NCBI GenBank assembly: GCA_947447355.1
Contig: CANFJF010000014.1
Span: 1 to 58,444 of the forward strand
Reading direction: 5' to 3'
Source: Comamonadaceae bacterium
Lineage (GTDB): Bacteria; Pseudomonadota; Gammaproteobacteria; Burkholderiales; Burkholderiaceae_C
DNA length: 58,444 bases
The translations under genes were made by a program, and so were the position numbers. The notes under the pieces were generated by a model. That model did not search any database. It was not told the origin of the DNA and saw only the letters and a list, made by a program, of their open reading frames with translations. Positions 10,997 through 23,030 of the stretch are shown one piece after another; the stretch's first letter is position 1, and the number at the start of each line of letters is the position of its first letter.

Positions 10997-12622
10997 TTAT
11001 CGGGCCTTGGTTTGAAAGGCCACCACACGCTCGCCGATGGTGTCGAAATCAAAGCGGTTTTGGCTGCGCAGACTGACCGCCACACAGACCATGGTGCTGA
11101 CACCGTAAGCCGTCAATGAGCTGAGCAACACCGTGTAGTCCCGCAGGAAGCCGACAGCAAACGGTGCCAATGCGGCGAAGGCCAAGAAGCCGACGACCAA
11201 GCCAGCCTTGCGGCCAAAGAAGCCGAAGGCCATCATGCCAATCACCACACCGCCGCCGACGGAGGCGCAGAGCTCAAAAAACACCGCCACAGCGCCTTGC
11301 ATCGGCAGCAGCTCAAAGCGTGTCACGACAAACATGGCAAAGCCAACAACAACCGCGCTGGTGAAGGCCTTGTTGTTGACGCGCTCCCAAAATAGGCTGG
11401 CAATCACCGGGAACACGATCGTGCCCCACAAGGCACCGACAAAGATCAGCATGGTCAAAATGTCTAATTTCAAGCTGGCGAAAATCACGCCCACCGCAGT
11501 CGCAACAATCATCGTGATGCGGCCGACCCACAACATGGTCGTCGGGTTCGGCTTGCCTTTGGCGATGTTTTTCCCGTAAACGTCGGTCATGACCAGCGCC
11601 GACAGCGCCGACAGATCGGAGTCCGCCGTCGATGACAGCGCGCCGATGACCATGATAAACAGCAAACCAATCACGAAGGGCGGCAAATAGGTGGCGGCCA
11701 TTTGCGGAATCAGGTTGTTCAAATCGCCGTTTAAGGGCTGCACGCCAGCCAGCAGGGCTAGGAAGCCGAGCATCCCTAGACCGATGACGATGGCGCCGTA
11801 ACCGATGGTAGCGGTGATGAAGGTCGGCTTGATCAGGTCTTCTCGCACCGCAAACAAGCGCTGTGCAATGGTTTGGTTGCCAATCGCGTAGGCCAGCACC
11901 GCGACAAAAAATGGTGCGCCTTGTTCCAAAATGGCCGACTCCGAGAAAAAATTCGATTGCTCAGGCGTCAGCCGCGCCATGCCTTCGGTGAAAAGCTCAG
12001 GGCCGCCCAGCTGAAAGAAGATCATGGGGATGATGACGACCGCCGCGATGATCATCGCCAGCAATTGGCCAAAGTCGGTCATGACGGAGGAGCGAAAGCC
12101 CGACCAGAGCGTATAAGACAAGACGCCTACCCCCGCAATCAGCACACCGTGTGTGAAGGTCAAAGGTGACAGCACGTCGACCAACGCGCCGGCGGCGGTG
12201 AAGTTCACCATCAGACTGATGCCGCTGCCCAAGATGTTGGAGCCGGCCAGAATCATCTGGCTAGAACGGCCATGCCGCGCGTGCATGATCTCGGCCAGTG
12301 TGTGCGCCTTGGGTGCCAATTCTCGAAAGCGTTTACCAAAGGGATAGATGAACAGAATCATCAAGGCGCCCCACAAACCATAGTGCAAGGCACCAGAGAT
12401 GCCATATTTGTAGCCCGAGCTGGCGGCCGCATAAAAGGACGCGGCCCAGATCCAAGTGGCTGTCATGCTGGCGGCAGACATGCCAAAGCCGATCGAATTG
12501 TTCGACACCATGTAGCTGTCGACATTCTCTTTTTTCTTGCCAATTCTCAGGGACACCAAAAATGTCAAGCCGTAGAAACCCAGCAACAACAGGAGGACGG
12601 TGGAGATGGAAAGCTGAAACAT
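10997..12622 (-). CDS. Sodium:solute symporter (SSS family)
   Basis: An inner-membrane transporter of 541 residues from ATG 12622, which has a GAGGAAG Shine-Dalgarno sequence; the ORF runs up to 12664 but the extra N-terminus is not convincing. About 13 hydrophobic spans are visible, beginning STVLLLLLGFYGLTFLVSL. The SSS family features include a Na+-site region in TM1/TM8 (IGALSSTADSDLSALSALV) and the SGYKYGISGALHYGLWGA segment. It resembles the urea/polyamine (DUR3) and proline branches, but the substrate cannot be assigned. A 43-residue membrane protein follows. Unusual palindromes lie in the A/T-rich upstream region, suggesting specific regulation. Confidence 0.85.
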   Translation of the reverse strand: MFQLSISTVLLLLLGFYGLTFLVSLRIGKKKENVDSYMVSNNSIGFGMSAASMTATWIWAASFYAAASSGYKYGISGALHYGLWGALMILFIYPFGKRFRELAPKAHTLAEIMHARHGRSSQMILAGSNILGSGISLMVNFTAAGALVDVLSPLTFTHGVLIAGVGVLSYTLWSGFRSSVMTDFGQLLAMIIAAVVIIPMIFFQLGGPELFTEGMARLTPEQSNFFSESAILEQGAPFFVAVLAYAIGNQTIAQRLFAVREDLIKPTFITATIGYGAIVIGLGMLGFLALLAGVQPLNGDLNNLIPQMAATYLPPFVIGLLFIMVIGALSSTADSDLSALSALVMTDVYGKNIAKGKPNPTTMLWVGRITMIVATAVGVIFASLKLDILTMLIFVGALWGTIVFPVIASLFWERVNNKAFTSAVVVGFAMFVVTRFELLPMQGAVAVFFELCASVGGGVVIGMMAFGFFGRKAGLVVGFLAFAALAPFAVGFLRDYTVLLSSLTAYGVSTMVCVAVSLRSQNRFDFDTIGERVVAFQTKAR

Positions 12623-13002
12623 GAATCTTCCTCGAAGCGCGAAAAATGACCGACAAGCGATCAAACGCTCAGGGGCAAAAAATTAAAAAATGACAAGTTG
12701 TTAGGTTCGAGAGGGTTAGCTCGAATAAATACTTTTAAAGTATAAGTTGCAACTTTAAAGACCATTTTATGAGTATCTTTATATCCATTGCAAGTCTCTG
12801 GAAGTGACTTGCGAATTGCCTGGCATCGATCTTCCGTGGCTTTCGCCCGGCTGAATCGATGATATTTTTGGGTCTAGGTTGCTGGTGTTCTGTGCTTTGC
12901 TCGTTGCCCATCCGACCCTTAGCGTTTGCGTCACTGCCCAGCCACTTTGGCGGATCTGTGCTCGGGTAATAATCAGGTTCGTTACTTCTTCTTGGATTTG
13001 TA
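12623..13002. other. Intergenic region between divergent symporter and smc genes
   Basis: 380 nt between divergently transcribed genes. The symporter-proximal 130 nt are strongly A/T-rich and carry the palindromes annotated at 12731-12760. The smc-proximal part is G/C-richer. A 107-codon minus-strand frame (12735-13058) runs through it but overlaps the smc start and has no recognisable features, so it is not called. Promoters for both genes should be here; no hexamer pair was convincing enough to place. Confidence 0.6.
12731..12760. promoter_or_regulatory. Overlapping A/T-rich palindromes, candidate operator of the symporter gene
   Basis: ACTTTTAAAGT (12731-12741) is followed by the perfect dyad AAGTTGCAACTT (12744-12755), which overlaps CTTTAAAG (12753-12760). 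The cluster begins 109 nt upstream of the symporter ATG. Repeated CTTTAAAG-type arms suggest cooperative binding of a dimeric regulator. The regulator is not identified in the window. Confidence 0.4.
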
Positions 13003-16000
13003 GTGCGCCTTAATTCCATCAAGCTCTCAGGCTTCAAGTCATTTGCAGAGCCCACCAACTTCGTGCTGCCCGGTCAGCTCGTTGGCGTGGTCGGGCCCAA
13101 CGGTTGCGGTAAATCCAACATCATGGACGCCGTGCGTTGGGTGCTGGGCGAAAGCAAAGCCTCTGAGTTGCGCGGCGAGTCGATGCAGGACGTGATCTTC
13201 AGCGGCACCACCACCCGCAAGTCGGCCAGCCGCGCCAGCGTTGAGCTGGTGTTTGACAATGCTGACCACCGCGCGGGTGGTCAGTGGGGCCAGTTTGCGG
13301 AAATCGCGGTCAAGCGCGTCCTGACCCGCGATGGCACCTCCAGTTATTACATCAACAACCAGCCGGTGCGTCGTCGTGACGTGCAGGACGTGTTCCTTGG
13401 CACGGGCCTCGGCCCACGCGCTTACGCCATCATTGGCCAAGGCACGATCAGTCGCATCATCGAGTCAAAACCGGAAGAGTTGCGCCTGTTTCTCGAAGAA
13501 GCTGCCGGCGTCTCGAAGTACAAAGAGCGCCGCCGCGAGACCGCCAACCGCCTGTCGGACACGCGCGAAAACCTGACCCGCGTCGACGACATCTTGCGGG
13601 AGTTGAATGCCAACCTCGAGAAGCTCGAAAAGCAGGCCGAAGTCGCCATGCGTTACAACACGCTGCAGGCCGATGGCACGCTCAAGCAGCATCAGCTGTG
13701 GTTCATGAAGCGCACCGAGAGCGAGGCCGATCAGTCCAAGGTCAAGGCCGACGCTGAAAAAGCCGTCAATGATCTGGAGAGCCGCGTGGCAGATTTACGC
13801 CACATCGAAGCCGACCTGGAAACCGTCCGGCAGGCGCACTACACCGCCGGCGACCAAGTCAATCAGGCCCAGGGCAAGCTGTACGAAGCCAGCGCCGAAG
13901 TTGGCCGTCTTGAAGCCGAAATCCGCTTTGTGGTCGATGGCCGCATGCGCGTCGAGCAACGCTTGGCTCAGCTCAAAGAACAAACCGCTCAATGGGCGAC
14001 AAGGCAAGAAGACGCGGCCGTTGAAACCGAAAGCCTGGCCGGCCAAGCGGTTGACGCGGAAGAAAAAGCCGAGTTGCTGGCGGCCCAAACTGAAGACCGT
14101 GTCGGTCAATTGCCGGCGCTTGAAGAAGCCTTGCGCAACGCTCAGACCCAAGCCAACGAGCAGCGTAGTGGTGTCGCACAAGTGCAGCAACAAATTCAGG
14201 TCTTAGCTGCCGATCAACGCAATATTGAAGAGCAAAGCCGTGCTTTCGAAGTTCGACGTGAACGTTTATTGGCTGACCGCAACGCGCTGAATGCGCCCGA
14301 CGAAGCCCGCTTGGTCAACCTCAACGATCAGTTCCAAGCCGCGCAAGAAAGTCAGGAAATGGTCGAGGCGGTGCTGCACCAGCTGACCGACAGCGTGCCG
14401 CAACTAGACCAAGACCGGCGAGAAAAGCAGCAAACTGTCAACAGTGAATCTGCCCGGCAAGCTGACTTGTCAGCGCGTATGGAAGCCCTAAAGGCGCTGC
14501 AAGAAAAAGTCAAAACTGACGGCAAGCTCAAGCCTTGGCTGGCCAAGCATGGATTGGATTCTTTGCAGGCCCTGTGGAGCCGCATCCATGTGGAGCAAGG
14601 TTGGGAAAACGCACTTGAAGCTGCGTTGCGCGAGCGCCTCGGTGCGCTGGAAGTCAGCCGTCTGGACATGGTCCGCGGCTTTGCCGGCACCGATGGCCGC
14701 GACGCTCCGCCAGCAAAACTGTCTTTTTACGCGCCCCCTGTGGCTGGTTCCTCTGTTCGGGCCGGCACGGCAGGCTTGAGGCCACTGGCTGACTTTCTGC
14801 GTTTGTCGGACGCAGGCCAAAGCGCATTGTTGGCTGATTGGTTGCAGGGTTCCTACACTGCTGGCAACTTGGACGAAGCGTTGAGCGCCCGCAGCAAGTT
14901 GCAGGCTGGGGAAGTGATTTACGTCCAAGCTGGCCACGCAGTGACGCAACACAGTGTGAGTTTTTATGCGCAAGACTCAGAGCAAGCCGGCCTGTTGGCC
15001 CGTGCCCAGGAAATTGAAAACTTAGCCAAACAGTTGCGCGCACAAGCGTTGATTGGCGATGAGGCTCGCAGTGCACTGATGCGCGCCGAAGCGGTCTATG
15101 CCGACGCGGCCCAACGTTTGGTGTCGGCTCGACGCGATGCCGCAGAAGGCCAGAGCCGCACGCACGGTTTGCAGGTTGAAGTGCTGCGCTTGACGCAGTT
15201 GGCTGAGCAAACCCGGGCCCGTAGCGAACAAATACAAGGTGATTTGCAAGAAATTGACGCGCAAATGGACGAACTTCAAGAGCGTCGCGTCACCGCCGAA
15301 GGGCGCTTTGAAGAGCTCGACATGCAACTGGCTGACAGCCAGGAACGGCATGCCCAATTAGACGATCGCGTGATCGAGATCGCGCGCAAGCTCAATGAAT
15401 CGCGCGAACAACAACGCACGCTGGAGCGGCAAGCGCAAGAAGCACAATTCGCCTTGCGCAGCTTGGCCTCGCGTCGAGACGAATTAGCCCGCTCAATTCA
15501 AATCGCAGCGCAGCAAGCAGCGTCCCTGGCCGACGAAGAGCAACGCGCCAAAGAAGAACTCTCGCGCTTGACCGATGCGGCCGCGCAAGCCGGTCTGCAA
15601 AACGCGCTGAGCGTCAAGTTGGAACGTGAAGCCGACCTCGGTGCCAAGCGCAGCCAGTACGACGACCTCAGTGCCAAGCTGCGCGCCAGCGATGAACGCC
15701 GCTTGCAACTGGAACGCGAGCTAGACCCGCTGCGCCAGCGCATCACTGAATTTCAGCTCAAAGAGCAAGCGGCACGTCTGGGCTTCGAGCAATATGCGCA
15801 GCTGCTGACAGATGCTCAGGCAGATTTGACCGCGGTCCAGCTGTCGATCGAAGCTGGCAACGTTCGTCTGACCGGCCTGCAAGGTGAGATCGACCGCATC
15901 AACCGTGAGATTCAATCGCTCGGTGCCGTCAATTTGGCCGCGCTGGATGAACTCAGTGCGGCACGTGAACGCAAGGGATTTCTGGACTCGCAGATGGCTG

Positions 16001-16542
16001 ACTTGACCGAAGCCATGACGACGTTGGAAGACGCCATCAAGAAGATCGATGTTGAAACGCGTGAGCTTTTGTCGAGCACGTTTGAAGTTGTGAACGGCCA
16101 CTTTGGCAAGATGTTCCCCGAGCTTTTTGGCGGCGGCAATGCGCGGCTGGTCATGACTGGCGAAGAAATTCTGGACGCCGGTGTGCAGGTTATGGCGCAG
16201 CCGCCTGGCAAGAAAAACCAAACCATTCACTTGCTCTCCGGCGGTGAAAAAGCCCTGACGGCGATCGCTCTCGTTTTTGCTATTTTTCAACTCAACCCGG
16301 CACCGTTTTGCTTGCTCGACGAGGTCGACGCACCGCTCGACGATGCCAACACCGAGCGCTACGCCAAGCTGGTCGCCAGCATGAGCAAGTCGACTCAATT
16401 CCTGTTCATCAGCCACAACAAGATTGCCATGGAAATGGCTGAACAATTGATCGGCGTGACGATGCAAGAGCAGGGAGTTTCGCGCATTGTGGCGGTCGAC
16501 ATGGAAGCGGCGCTTGGCTTTTCAGAAACACTGATCGCATGA
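13003..16542 (+). CDS. smc: Chromosome segregation protein SMC
   Basis: A 1179-residue structural-maintenance-of-chromosomes ATPase, usual length for betaproteobacteria. The N-terminal head has VGPNGCGKSNIMDAVRWVLGE (Walker A near residue 34). The C-terminal head has LLSGGEKALTAIALVFA (signature) and CLLDEVDAPLDDAN (Walker B). Two long coiled coils (about 170-500 and 670-1000) flank a hinge (about 515-640). With ScpA/ScpB (not in window) it compacts and resolves the nucleoid. GTG 13003 (MRLNSIKLSGFKSF) is the conserved start; no strong ribosome-binding site is seen. The stop overlaps the zipA start by 4 nt. Confidence 0.97.
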   Translation: MRLNSIKLSGFKSFAEPTNFVLPGQLVGVVGPNGCGKSNIMDAVRWVLGESKASELRGESMQDVIFSGTTTRKSASRASVELVFDNADHRAGGQWGQFAEIAVKRVLTRDGTSSYYINNQPVRRRDVQDVFLGTGLGPRAYAIIGQGTISRIIESKPEELRLFLEEAAGVSKYKERRRETANRLSDTRENLTRVDDILRELNANLEKLEKQAEVAMRYNTLQADGTLKQHQLWFMKRTESEADQSKVKADAEKAVNDLESRVADLRHIEADLETVRQAHYTAGDQVNQAQGKLYEASAEVGRLEAEIRFVVDGRMRVEQRLAQLKEQTAQWATRQEDAAVETESLAGQAVDAEEKAELLAAQTEDRVGQLPALEEALRNAQTQANEQRSGVAQVQQQIQVLAADQRNIEEQSRAFEVRRERLLADRNALNAPDEARLVNLNDQFQAAQESQEMVEAVLHQLTDSVPQLDQDRREKQQTVNSESARQADLSARMEALKALQEKVKTDGKLKPWLAKHGLDSLQALWSRIHVEQGWENALEAALRERLGALEVSRLDMVRGFAGTDGRDAPPAKLSFYAPPVAGSSVRAGTAGLRPLADFLRLSDAGQSALLADWLQGSYTAGNLDEALSARSKLQAGEVIYVQAGHAVTQHSVSFYAQDSEQAGLLARAQEIENLAKQLRAQALIGDEARSALMRAEAVYADAAQRLVSARRDAAEGQSRTHGLQVEVLRLTQLAEQTRARSEQIQGDLQEIDAQMDELQERRVTAEGRFEELDMQLADSQERHAQLDDRVIEIARKLNESREQQRTLERQAQEAQFALRSLASRRDELARSIQIAAQQAASLADEEQRAKEELSRLTDAAAQAGLQNALSVKLEREADLGAKRSQYDDLSAKLRASDERRLQLERELDPLRQRITEFQLKEQAARLGFEQYAQLLTDAQADLTAVQLSIEAGNVRLTGLQGEIDRINREIQSLGAVNLAALDELSAARERKGFLDSQMADLTEAMTTLEDAIKKIDVETRELLSSTFEVVNGHFGKMFPELFGGGNARLVMTGEEILDAGVQVMAQPPGKKNQTIHLLSGGEKALTAIALVFAIFQLNPAPFCLLDEVDAPLDDANTERYAKLVASMSKSTQFLFISHNKIAMEMAEQLIGVTMQEQGVSRIVAVDMEAALGFSETLIA

Positions 16543-17591
16543 GTACACTTCAATTTAGTTTGGCGATTGCGGGCTTGGTCATCATGGCCGCTGTGCTGGT
16601 TCACGGCGTCTGGTCATCACGCAAAAATTTTCCAAAGCAAGCCAGTCAAGCGCTAGACGGCGGTGTCGCTGCAGCCCCTGATAAACCCAGCCGCAGCGAC
16701 TCACTGGAGCGGCAGGAACCCGAGTTTGACAGCAGCCTCGAAGCGCTGAAAACGCTGACACTACTTGAGAAAAAAGCTGGGCTTGACGCTTTGATTGACG
16801 TGATTACACCCATCACCGTCGACGCTCAAGTCTCTGGCGAGGCGGCGCTGGCAGCTATGCCCGCAACCCGCAGGGCAGGGAGCAAGCCTTTCGCTGTTGA
16901 AGGTCTGAGTGTTGAAACTGGTGAGTGGGAACTGCCCACTGCGGGTCAACGTTACAGTGCCTTTCAGGCGGGTGTGCAGCTGGCCAACCGCACCGGTGCC
17001 CTGAATCAGATTGAATACTCAGAGTTTGTGATGAAGGCGCAAGCCTTTGCCGACGCCGTGACTGGCGAGCCTGAATTTCCGGAGATGCGGGATGAAGTGG
17101 CACGCGCCCGTGAACTGGACCAATTTGCCAGCGACCATGACGCTCAGCTGAGTTTCACTTTGCGTGCCGCGAGTATCGCTTGGAGTCCTGGCTATGTGCA
17201 GCAAAACGCGGCTCGTCTTGGCTTTGTCGCCGGCGCTATTCCAGGCCGCATGGTGCTGCCCGGTGCGCAAGCTCAGGCCCCTATCTTGGGTTTGTCGTTT
17301 GATTCGCAAGCCGCCATGGCTGAAGACCCGGAGCAGACGGCTCTGCGCGAAGTGACCTTGTCGCTGGATGTGCCGCAAGTCGCCCGCAGTGAGCAGCCTT
17401 TTGCGCGGATGTGCGAAGCTGCCTTGGCGCTTGCCTCGAGCATGGACGGCATCATCATGGATGACAACGGCAGCCGCATTCGGGCAGAAGCCATGGAGGT
17501 GATCAACGCCGATCTGGAGAAGCTTTATGACACGCTCGATGCACGTGAACTGTCTGCCGGCTCGCTGCTGGGCAGACGCCTTTTTTCTTGA
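16539..17591 (+). CDS. zipA: Cell division protein ZipA homologue
   Basis: A 350-residue bitopic membrane protein. The N-terminal span FSLAIAGLVIMAAVLVHGVW is followed by a basic WSSRKN stretch, a variable linker, and a C-terminal ZipA domain (about 205-345) that would bind the FtsZ C-terminal peptide. ZipA tethers the Z-ring to the membrane. Sequence conservation is low, as is normal for betaproteobacterial ZipA. Identity rests on the architecture and on its position between smc and ligA, the usual order in Burkholderiales. The ATG is inside the smc end (ATGA overlap). Confidence 0.82.
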   Translation: MSTLQFSLAIAGLVIMAAVLVHGVWSSRKNFPKQASQALDGGVAAAPDKPSRSDSLERQEPEFDSSLEALKTLTLLEKKAGLDALIDVITPITVDAQVSGEAALAAMPATRRAGSKPFAVEGLSVETGEWELPTAGQRYSAFQAGVQLANRTGALNQIEYSEFVMKAQAFADAVTGEPEFPEMRDEVARARELDQFASDHDAQLSFTLRAASIAWSPGYVQQNAARLGFVAGAIPGRMVLPGAQAQAPILGLSFDSQAAMAEDPEQTALREVTLSLDVPQVARSEQPFARMCEAALALASSMDGIIMDDNGSRIRAEAMEVINADLEKLYDTLDARELSAGSLLGRRLFS

Positions 17592-20229
<2,638 letters not shown>

Positions 20230-20247
20230 CCCGCTTGGCTCAGCGGC

Positions 20248-20850
20248 TTAGTCGATGCGCTGCAGCCAAGGTGTCTGCAGCGCCACTTTTTGCTCATGGG
20301 CCATGAGGGCATCGGCGTAGCGAAGTGTGCGGGTGATGTCATCTTCACCAGACAACAGTTGCGCCAAGTGGCCGCGCGCCAGTTCAAATTTGATCTTCAA
20401 ACCGTCAGGCGTGACCGCCACACAGTTGGCAATGTCCATGTCGAGCACGGCGCCATCGACTTTGAGGCTTTCAGTCAGCGCCAAGTGGTCTGCGGCTGAC
20501 ACCGTTGCCGTGACGATGCCATTTTTGACCGTGTTATTTCGGAAAATATCCCCAAAAGACAGCGCCACAATCGCCTGAATGCCGTAGTCCGCCAGAGCCC
20601 ATACTGCATGCTCCCGCGACGAACCGCAGCCAAAATTGCGCCCGGCAATCAAGATGCGGGTGGCACTGCCTGCCGTGACAAAAGCGGCATCCGGGTTCTT
20701 CGAAGCGACCCAGTCGGCAAACAAGTGAACCCCCATCCCCTGACGAACCGTGGTCTTGAGGAATTGAGCCGGGAAGAGGGCATCGGTGTCAATATCGTCG
20801 CGCTGCAGTAGGGCTACGGGACCTTGAACGCGTGTGATGGCTGGTCTCAT
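20248..20850 (-). CDS. LeuD-type hydro-lyase small subunit (catabolic context)
   Basis: A 200-residue small subunit of the isopropylmalate-isomerase/maleate-hydratase family. It shows the swivelling-domain signatures DDIDTDALFPAQFLK and GRNFGCGSSREHAVWAL. With the large subunit it would hydrate a cis-unsaturated diacid or isomerise a hydroxy diacid through a 4Fe-4S cluster. Its ATG overlaps the leuC-like stop by 4 nt. It is the last gene of a six-gene operon with an aromatic monooxygenase and an amidase, not with leuA or leuB. Maleate or citraconate hydratase (as in HbzIJ) is therefore as likely as 3-isopropylmalate dehydratase. Confidence 0.8.
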   Translation of the reverse strand: MRPAITRVQGPVALLQRDDIDTDALFPAQFLKTTVRQGMGVHLFADWVASKNPDAAFVTAGSATRILIAGRNFGCGSSREHAVWALADYGIQAIVALSFGDIFRNNTVKNGIVTATVSAADHLALTESLKVDGAVLDMDIANCVAVTPDGLKIKFELARGHLAQLLSGEDDITRTLRYADALMAHEQKVALQTPWLQRID

Positions 20851-22271
20851 GACAGAAACTCCCGCGGATCAGTGAGCGCACCGCGCAAGGCCGAAGCCGC
20901 CACAGCGGCAGGGCTCATCAAATGGGTCCGCCCACCTTGACCCTGTCGATTTTCAAAATTACGGTTGGAGGTTGACGCGCTGCGCTGCCCTGGCTTCAGG
21001 TTGTCGCCATTCATGCCGACGCACATGGAGCAGCCAGACTCACGCCATTCAAATCCTGCGTCGACAAAGATCTGCGCCAAACCTTCAGCCTCTGCCTGAT
21101 GCTTGACCATGGTCGATCCAGGAACCACCAGTCCGCGCACACCCTTGGCAATGCGCCGGCCTTGTGTCACGCTGGCTGCTGCGCGCAGGTCCTCAATGCG
21201 GGCATTGGTACAGGAACCGATAAAGGCCACGTCGATCGGAATGCTGGCGACAGCTTGTCCGGCGTGCAGACCCATGTATGTCAGCGCAGCCTCAAACCGA
21301 TGTTGTTCGGCGATGCTGTCGTCTGAGCCAAAGGAGTACGGAACGTTTTGGTCAAAGCCGGCGCTGTCTGCAGGCGTCGTACCCCACGTCACCAAAGGCT
21401 GAATGCGACTGGCATCCACCGCCTCAAGCCTGTCAAAGTCGGCTTTGATTCCATTGACGCCGTAATTGTCGGTCTGAAGGCTGCGCCATGCGTTCAAGGC
21501 ATGATCAAAGTGCGTCTTGGCGAGGCCAGAGACACGCGGTCGCAGATAGGCCACGGTTGTGTCATCAGGCGCCACCAAGCCAAAGCGCGACCCCGCTTCG
21601 ATGGTCATGTTGCAGAGCGTCATCCGGGCTTCCATGGACAGTGCGCTGACAGTTGGACCGAAATATTCGATGGCAAACCCAACACCCCCACTGGTCCCCA
21701 ACTGGCGAATGATGGCAAGCGCCAGGTCTTTGGCGTAAACACCTAGACCGAGCTGGCCGTCAACCCGCAGCCCAAGGGTCGCGAGTTTGCGTAGCCACAG
21801 GCTTTGCGTGCTCATGACATGTTCGGCTTCTGACGTCCCGATGCCCCAAGCCAGCGCCCCCAACGCCCCCAGCGTGGCAGTGTGAGAGTCACCGCAGACG
21901 ACCGTCGCACCGGGCAGGATGTAACCCTGCTCAGGCCCGACCACATGAACAATCCCTTGCCGCTTGTCGTCGAGGTCAATGAGACGCATCCCAGTGCGTT
22001 TTGCATTGGCCCGCAAGGTGGCTATCTGCGCGGCACTCTCCGCATTGGGGATGTGCGTGTTGCGGTCGGGTGTTGTCGGGACGTTGTGGTCCTGGATCGC
22101 TATGTGGCGCTCACTCGAGCGCAAGACACGCCCCGACAAGGCCAGCCCGGCAAAGGCCTGCGGGCTGGAGACTTCTTGCACAAGATGTCGGTCGATATAG
22201 ACAAGGTCTTCGCCGTCTTCATTGCTGGCCACCACATGGGATTGCCAGATTTTGTCAAACAAGGTGGTCAC
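20847..22271 (-). CDS. LeuC-type aconitase-family hydro-lyase large subunit
   Basis: A 4Fe-4S aconitase-superfamily large subunit, 474 residues from GTG 22271. The longer ORF to 22355 overlaps the upstream gene, and the family begins at TTLFDKIWQSHVV. Cluster-ligand cysteines are visible in FIGSCTNARIEDLR and in GCSMCVGMN. YIDRHLVQEV, VCGDSHTATLGALGALAWGIGTSEAEHV and ASTSNRNFENRQG are typical of bacterial LeuC. By sequence it is close to isopropylmalate dehydratase. The operon context points to hydration of maleate or a methylated maleate. It starts 16 nt after the racemase-fold gene and overlaps the small-subunit gene by 4 nt. Confidence 0.85.
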   Translation of the reverse strand: MTTLFDKIWQSHVVASNEDGEDLVYIDRHLVQEVSSPQAFAGLALSGRVLRSSERHIAIQDHNVPTTPDRNTHIPNAESAAQIATLRANAKRTGMRLIDLDDKRQGIVHVVGPEQGYILPGATVVCGDSHTATLGALGALAWGIGTSEAEHVMSTQSLWLRKLATLGLRVDGQLGLGVYAKDLALAIIRQLGTSGGVGFAIEYFGPTVSALSMEARMTLCNMTIEAGSRFGLVAPDDTTVAYLRPRVSGLAKTHFDHALNAWRSLQTDNYGVNGIKADFDRLEAVDASRIQPLVTWGTTPADSAGFDQNVPYSFGSDDSIAEQHRFEAALTYMGLHAGQAVASIPIDVAFIGSCTNARIEDLRAAASVTQGRRIAKGVRGLVVPGSTMVKHQAEAEGLAQIFVDAGFEWRESGCSMCVGMNGDNLKPGQRSASTSNRNFENRQGQGGRTHLMSPAAVAASALRGALTDPREFLS

Positions 22272-22287
22272 AGAAGATGGAACCTGA

Positions 22288-23028
22288 TCAATAGTGGGAC
22301 AACAACTTGCCCAAGCCTTGCACTTTGTCCGTGATACCAACGGCACGCAAGGCATGCCAGTAGGTGGCCGTGTTGATGGCGATCACGGGTTTTCCCAAGT
22401 ACAGCTCGGCAGCGGCGGCAAACCGAACCATCGACAGATTGGTGCCAACCTGGACGATAGCGTCGACGTCGTCGCCATCGAGTTGCTTGAGCGCGTCACG
22501 GCACATTTCGTCGGTGGTGTGGGCGATCTGCACCGGACCAGGCCGCTGCAAGCATAGATCACGGACGACGGTGAAACCGCAGTCTTCATAGAACCGGCGG
22601 ACTTGCTCATTGGCCACAGGGAAGTAGGGCGACAGGAAGGCAATCCGTTTTACTTTGTAGGCATTGAGTGCGGCTTCGGTGGCGAAGGAACCGCAGGAAA
22701 CGTCGACCCCGGCGCGTTCCCGCATCATGGTGAGGAAGCTTTCAGCGCCTTTGCGGCCATCCCAGAATGTCGCTGCCGACATGCCCATCACCAGGTACTG
22801 CATCTCGCAACTTTTGAGAACATCTGCGGCCTGCAAGGTGTTTCCCTGAATGCTCTTGACCAACTTCAGGAACTCTTCGTTGTTGCTGACAGGATCATTG
22901 GGGATGACGATCCGGCTGTAGTGGTTGGTCACGCCTACTGGACGCATATCGTCAAAATCAGGTTGAACAATGGTGTTGGTGGACGGTCCAAGCACTCCAA
23001 ATTTCATGCGGTAACCAAGATGATCCAT
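22288..23028 (-). CDS. Asp/Glu racemase-superfamily (maleate isomerase-like) protein lacking both catalytic cysteines
   Basis: A 246-residue protein of the Asp/Glu racemase fold, closest in style to maleate cis-trans isomerase and arylmalonate decarboxylase (KFGVLGPSTNTIVQPDF at the N-terminus). Maleate isomerase uses two cysteines, one in each half-domain. The equivalent places here read MGMSAATFWDG (about residue 80) and VQVGTNLSMVRF (about 200), so Met/Ser and Gly replace them. The five cysteines present lie elsewhere. The protein is therefore unlikely to work as a classical isomerase; a decarboxylase-like, isomerase-variant or substrate-binding role is possible. The ATG lies 2 nt after the amidase stop. 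Neighbours suggest a maleate-like ligand. Confidence 0.75.
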   Translation of the reverse strand: MDHLGYRMKFGVLGPSTNTIVQPDFDDMRPVGVTNHYSRIVIPNDPVSNNEEFLKLVKSIQGNTLQAADVLKSCEMQYLVMGMSAATFWDGRKGAESFLTMMRERAGVDVSCGSFATEAALNAYKVKRIAFLSPYFPVANEQVRRFYEDCGFTVVRDLCLQRPGPVQIAHTTDEMCRDALKQLDGDDVDAIVQVGTNLSMVRFAAAAELYLGKPVIAINTATYWHALRAVGITDKVQGLGKLLSHY

Positions 23029-23030
23029 GA

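Noticed and set aside
12735..13058. 107-codon minus-strand ORF between symporter and smc
   Set aside because: It overlaps the smc start, has no family features and a composition unlike real genes nearby.
20248..22271. LeuCD pair as ordinary leucine biosynthesis genes
   Set aside because: Sequence alone would allow it, but leuA and leuB are absent and the genes end a catabolic operon. I kept the function open rather than using the leuC/leuD symbols.
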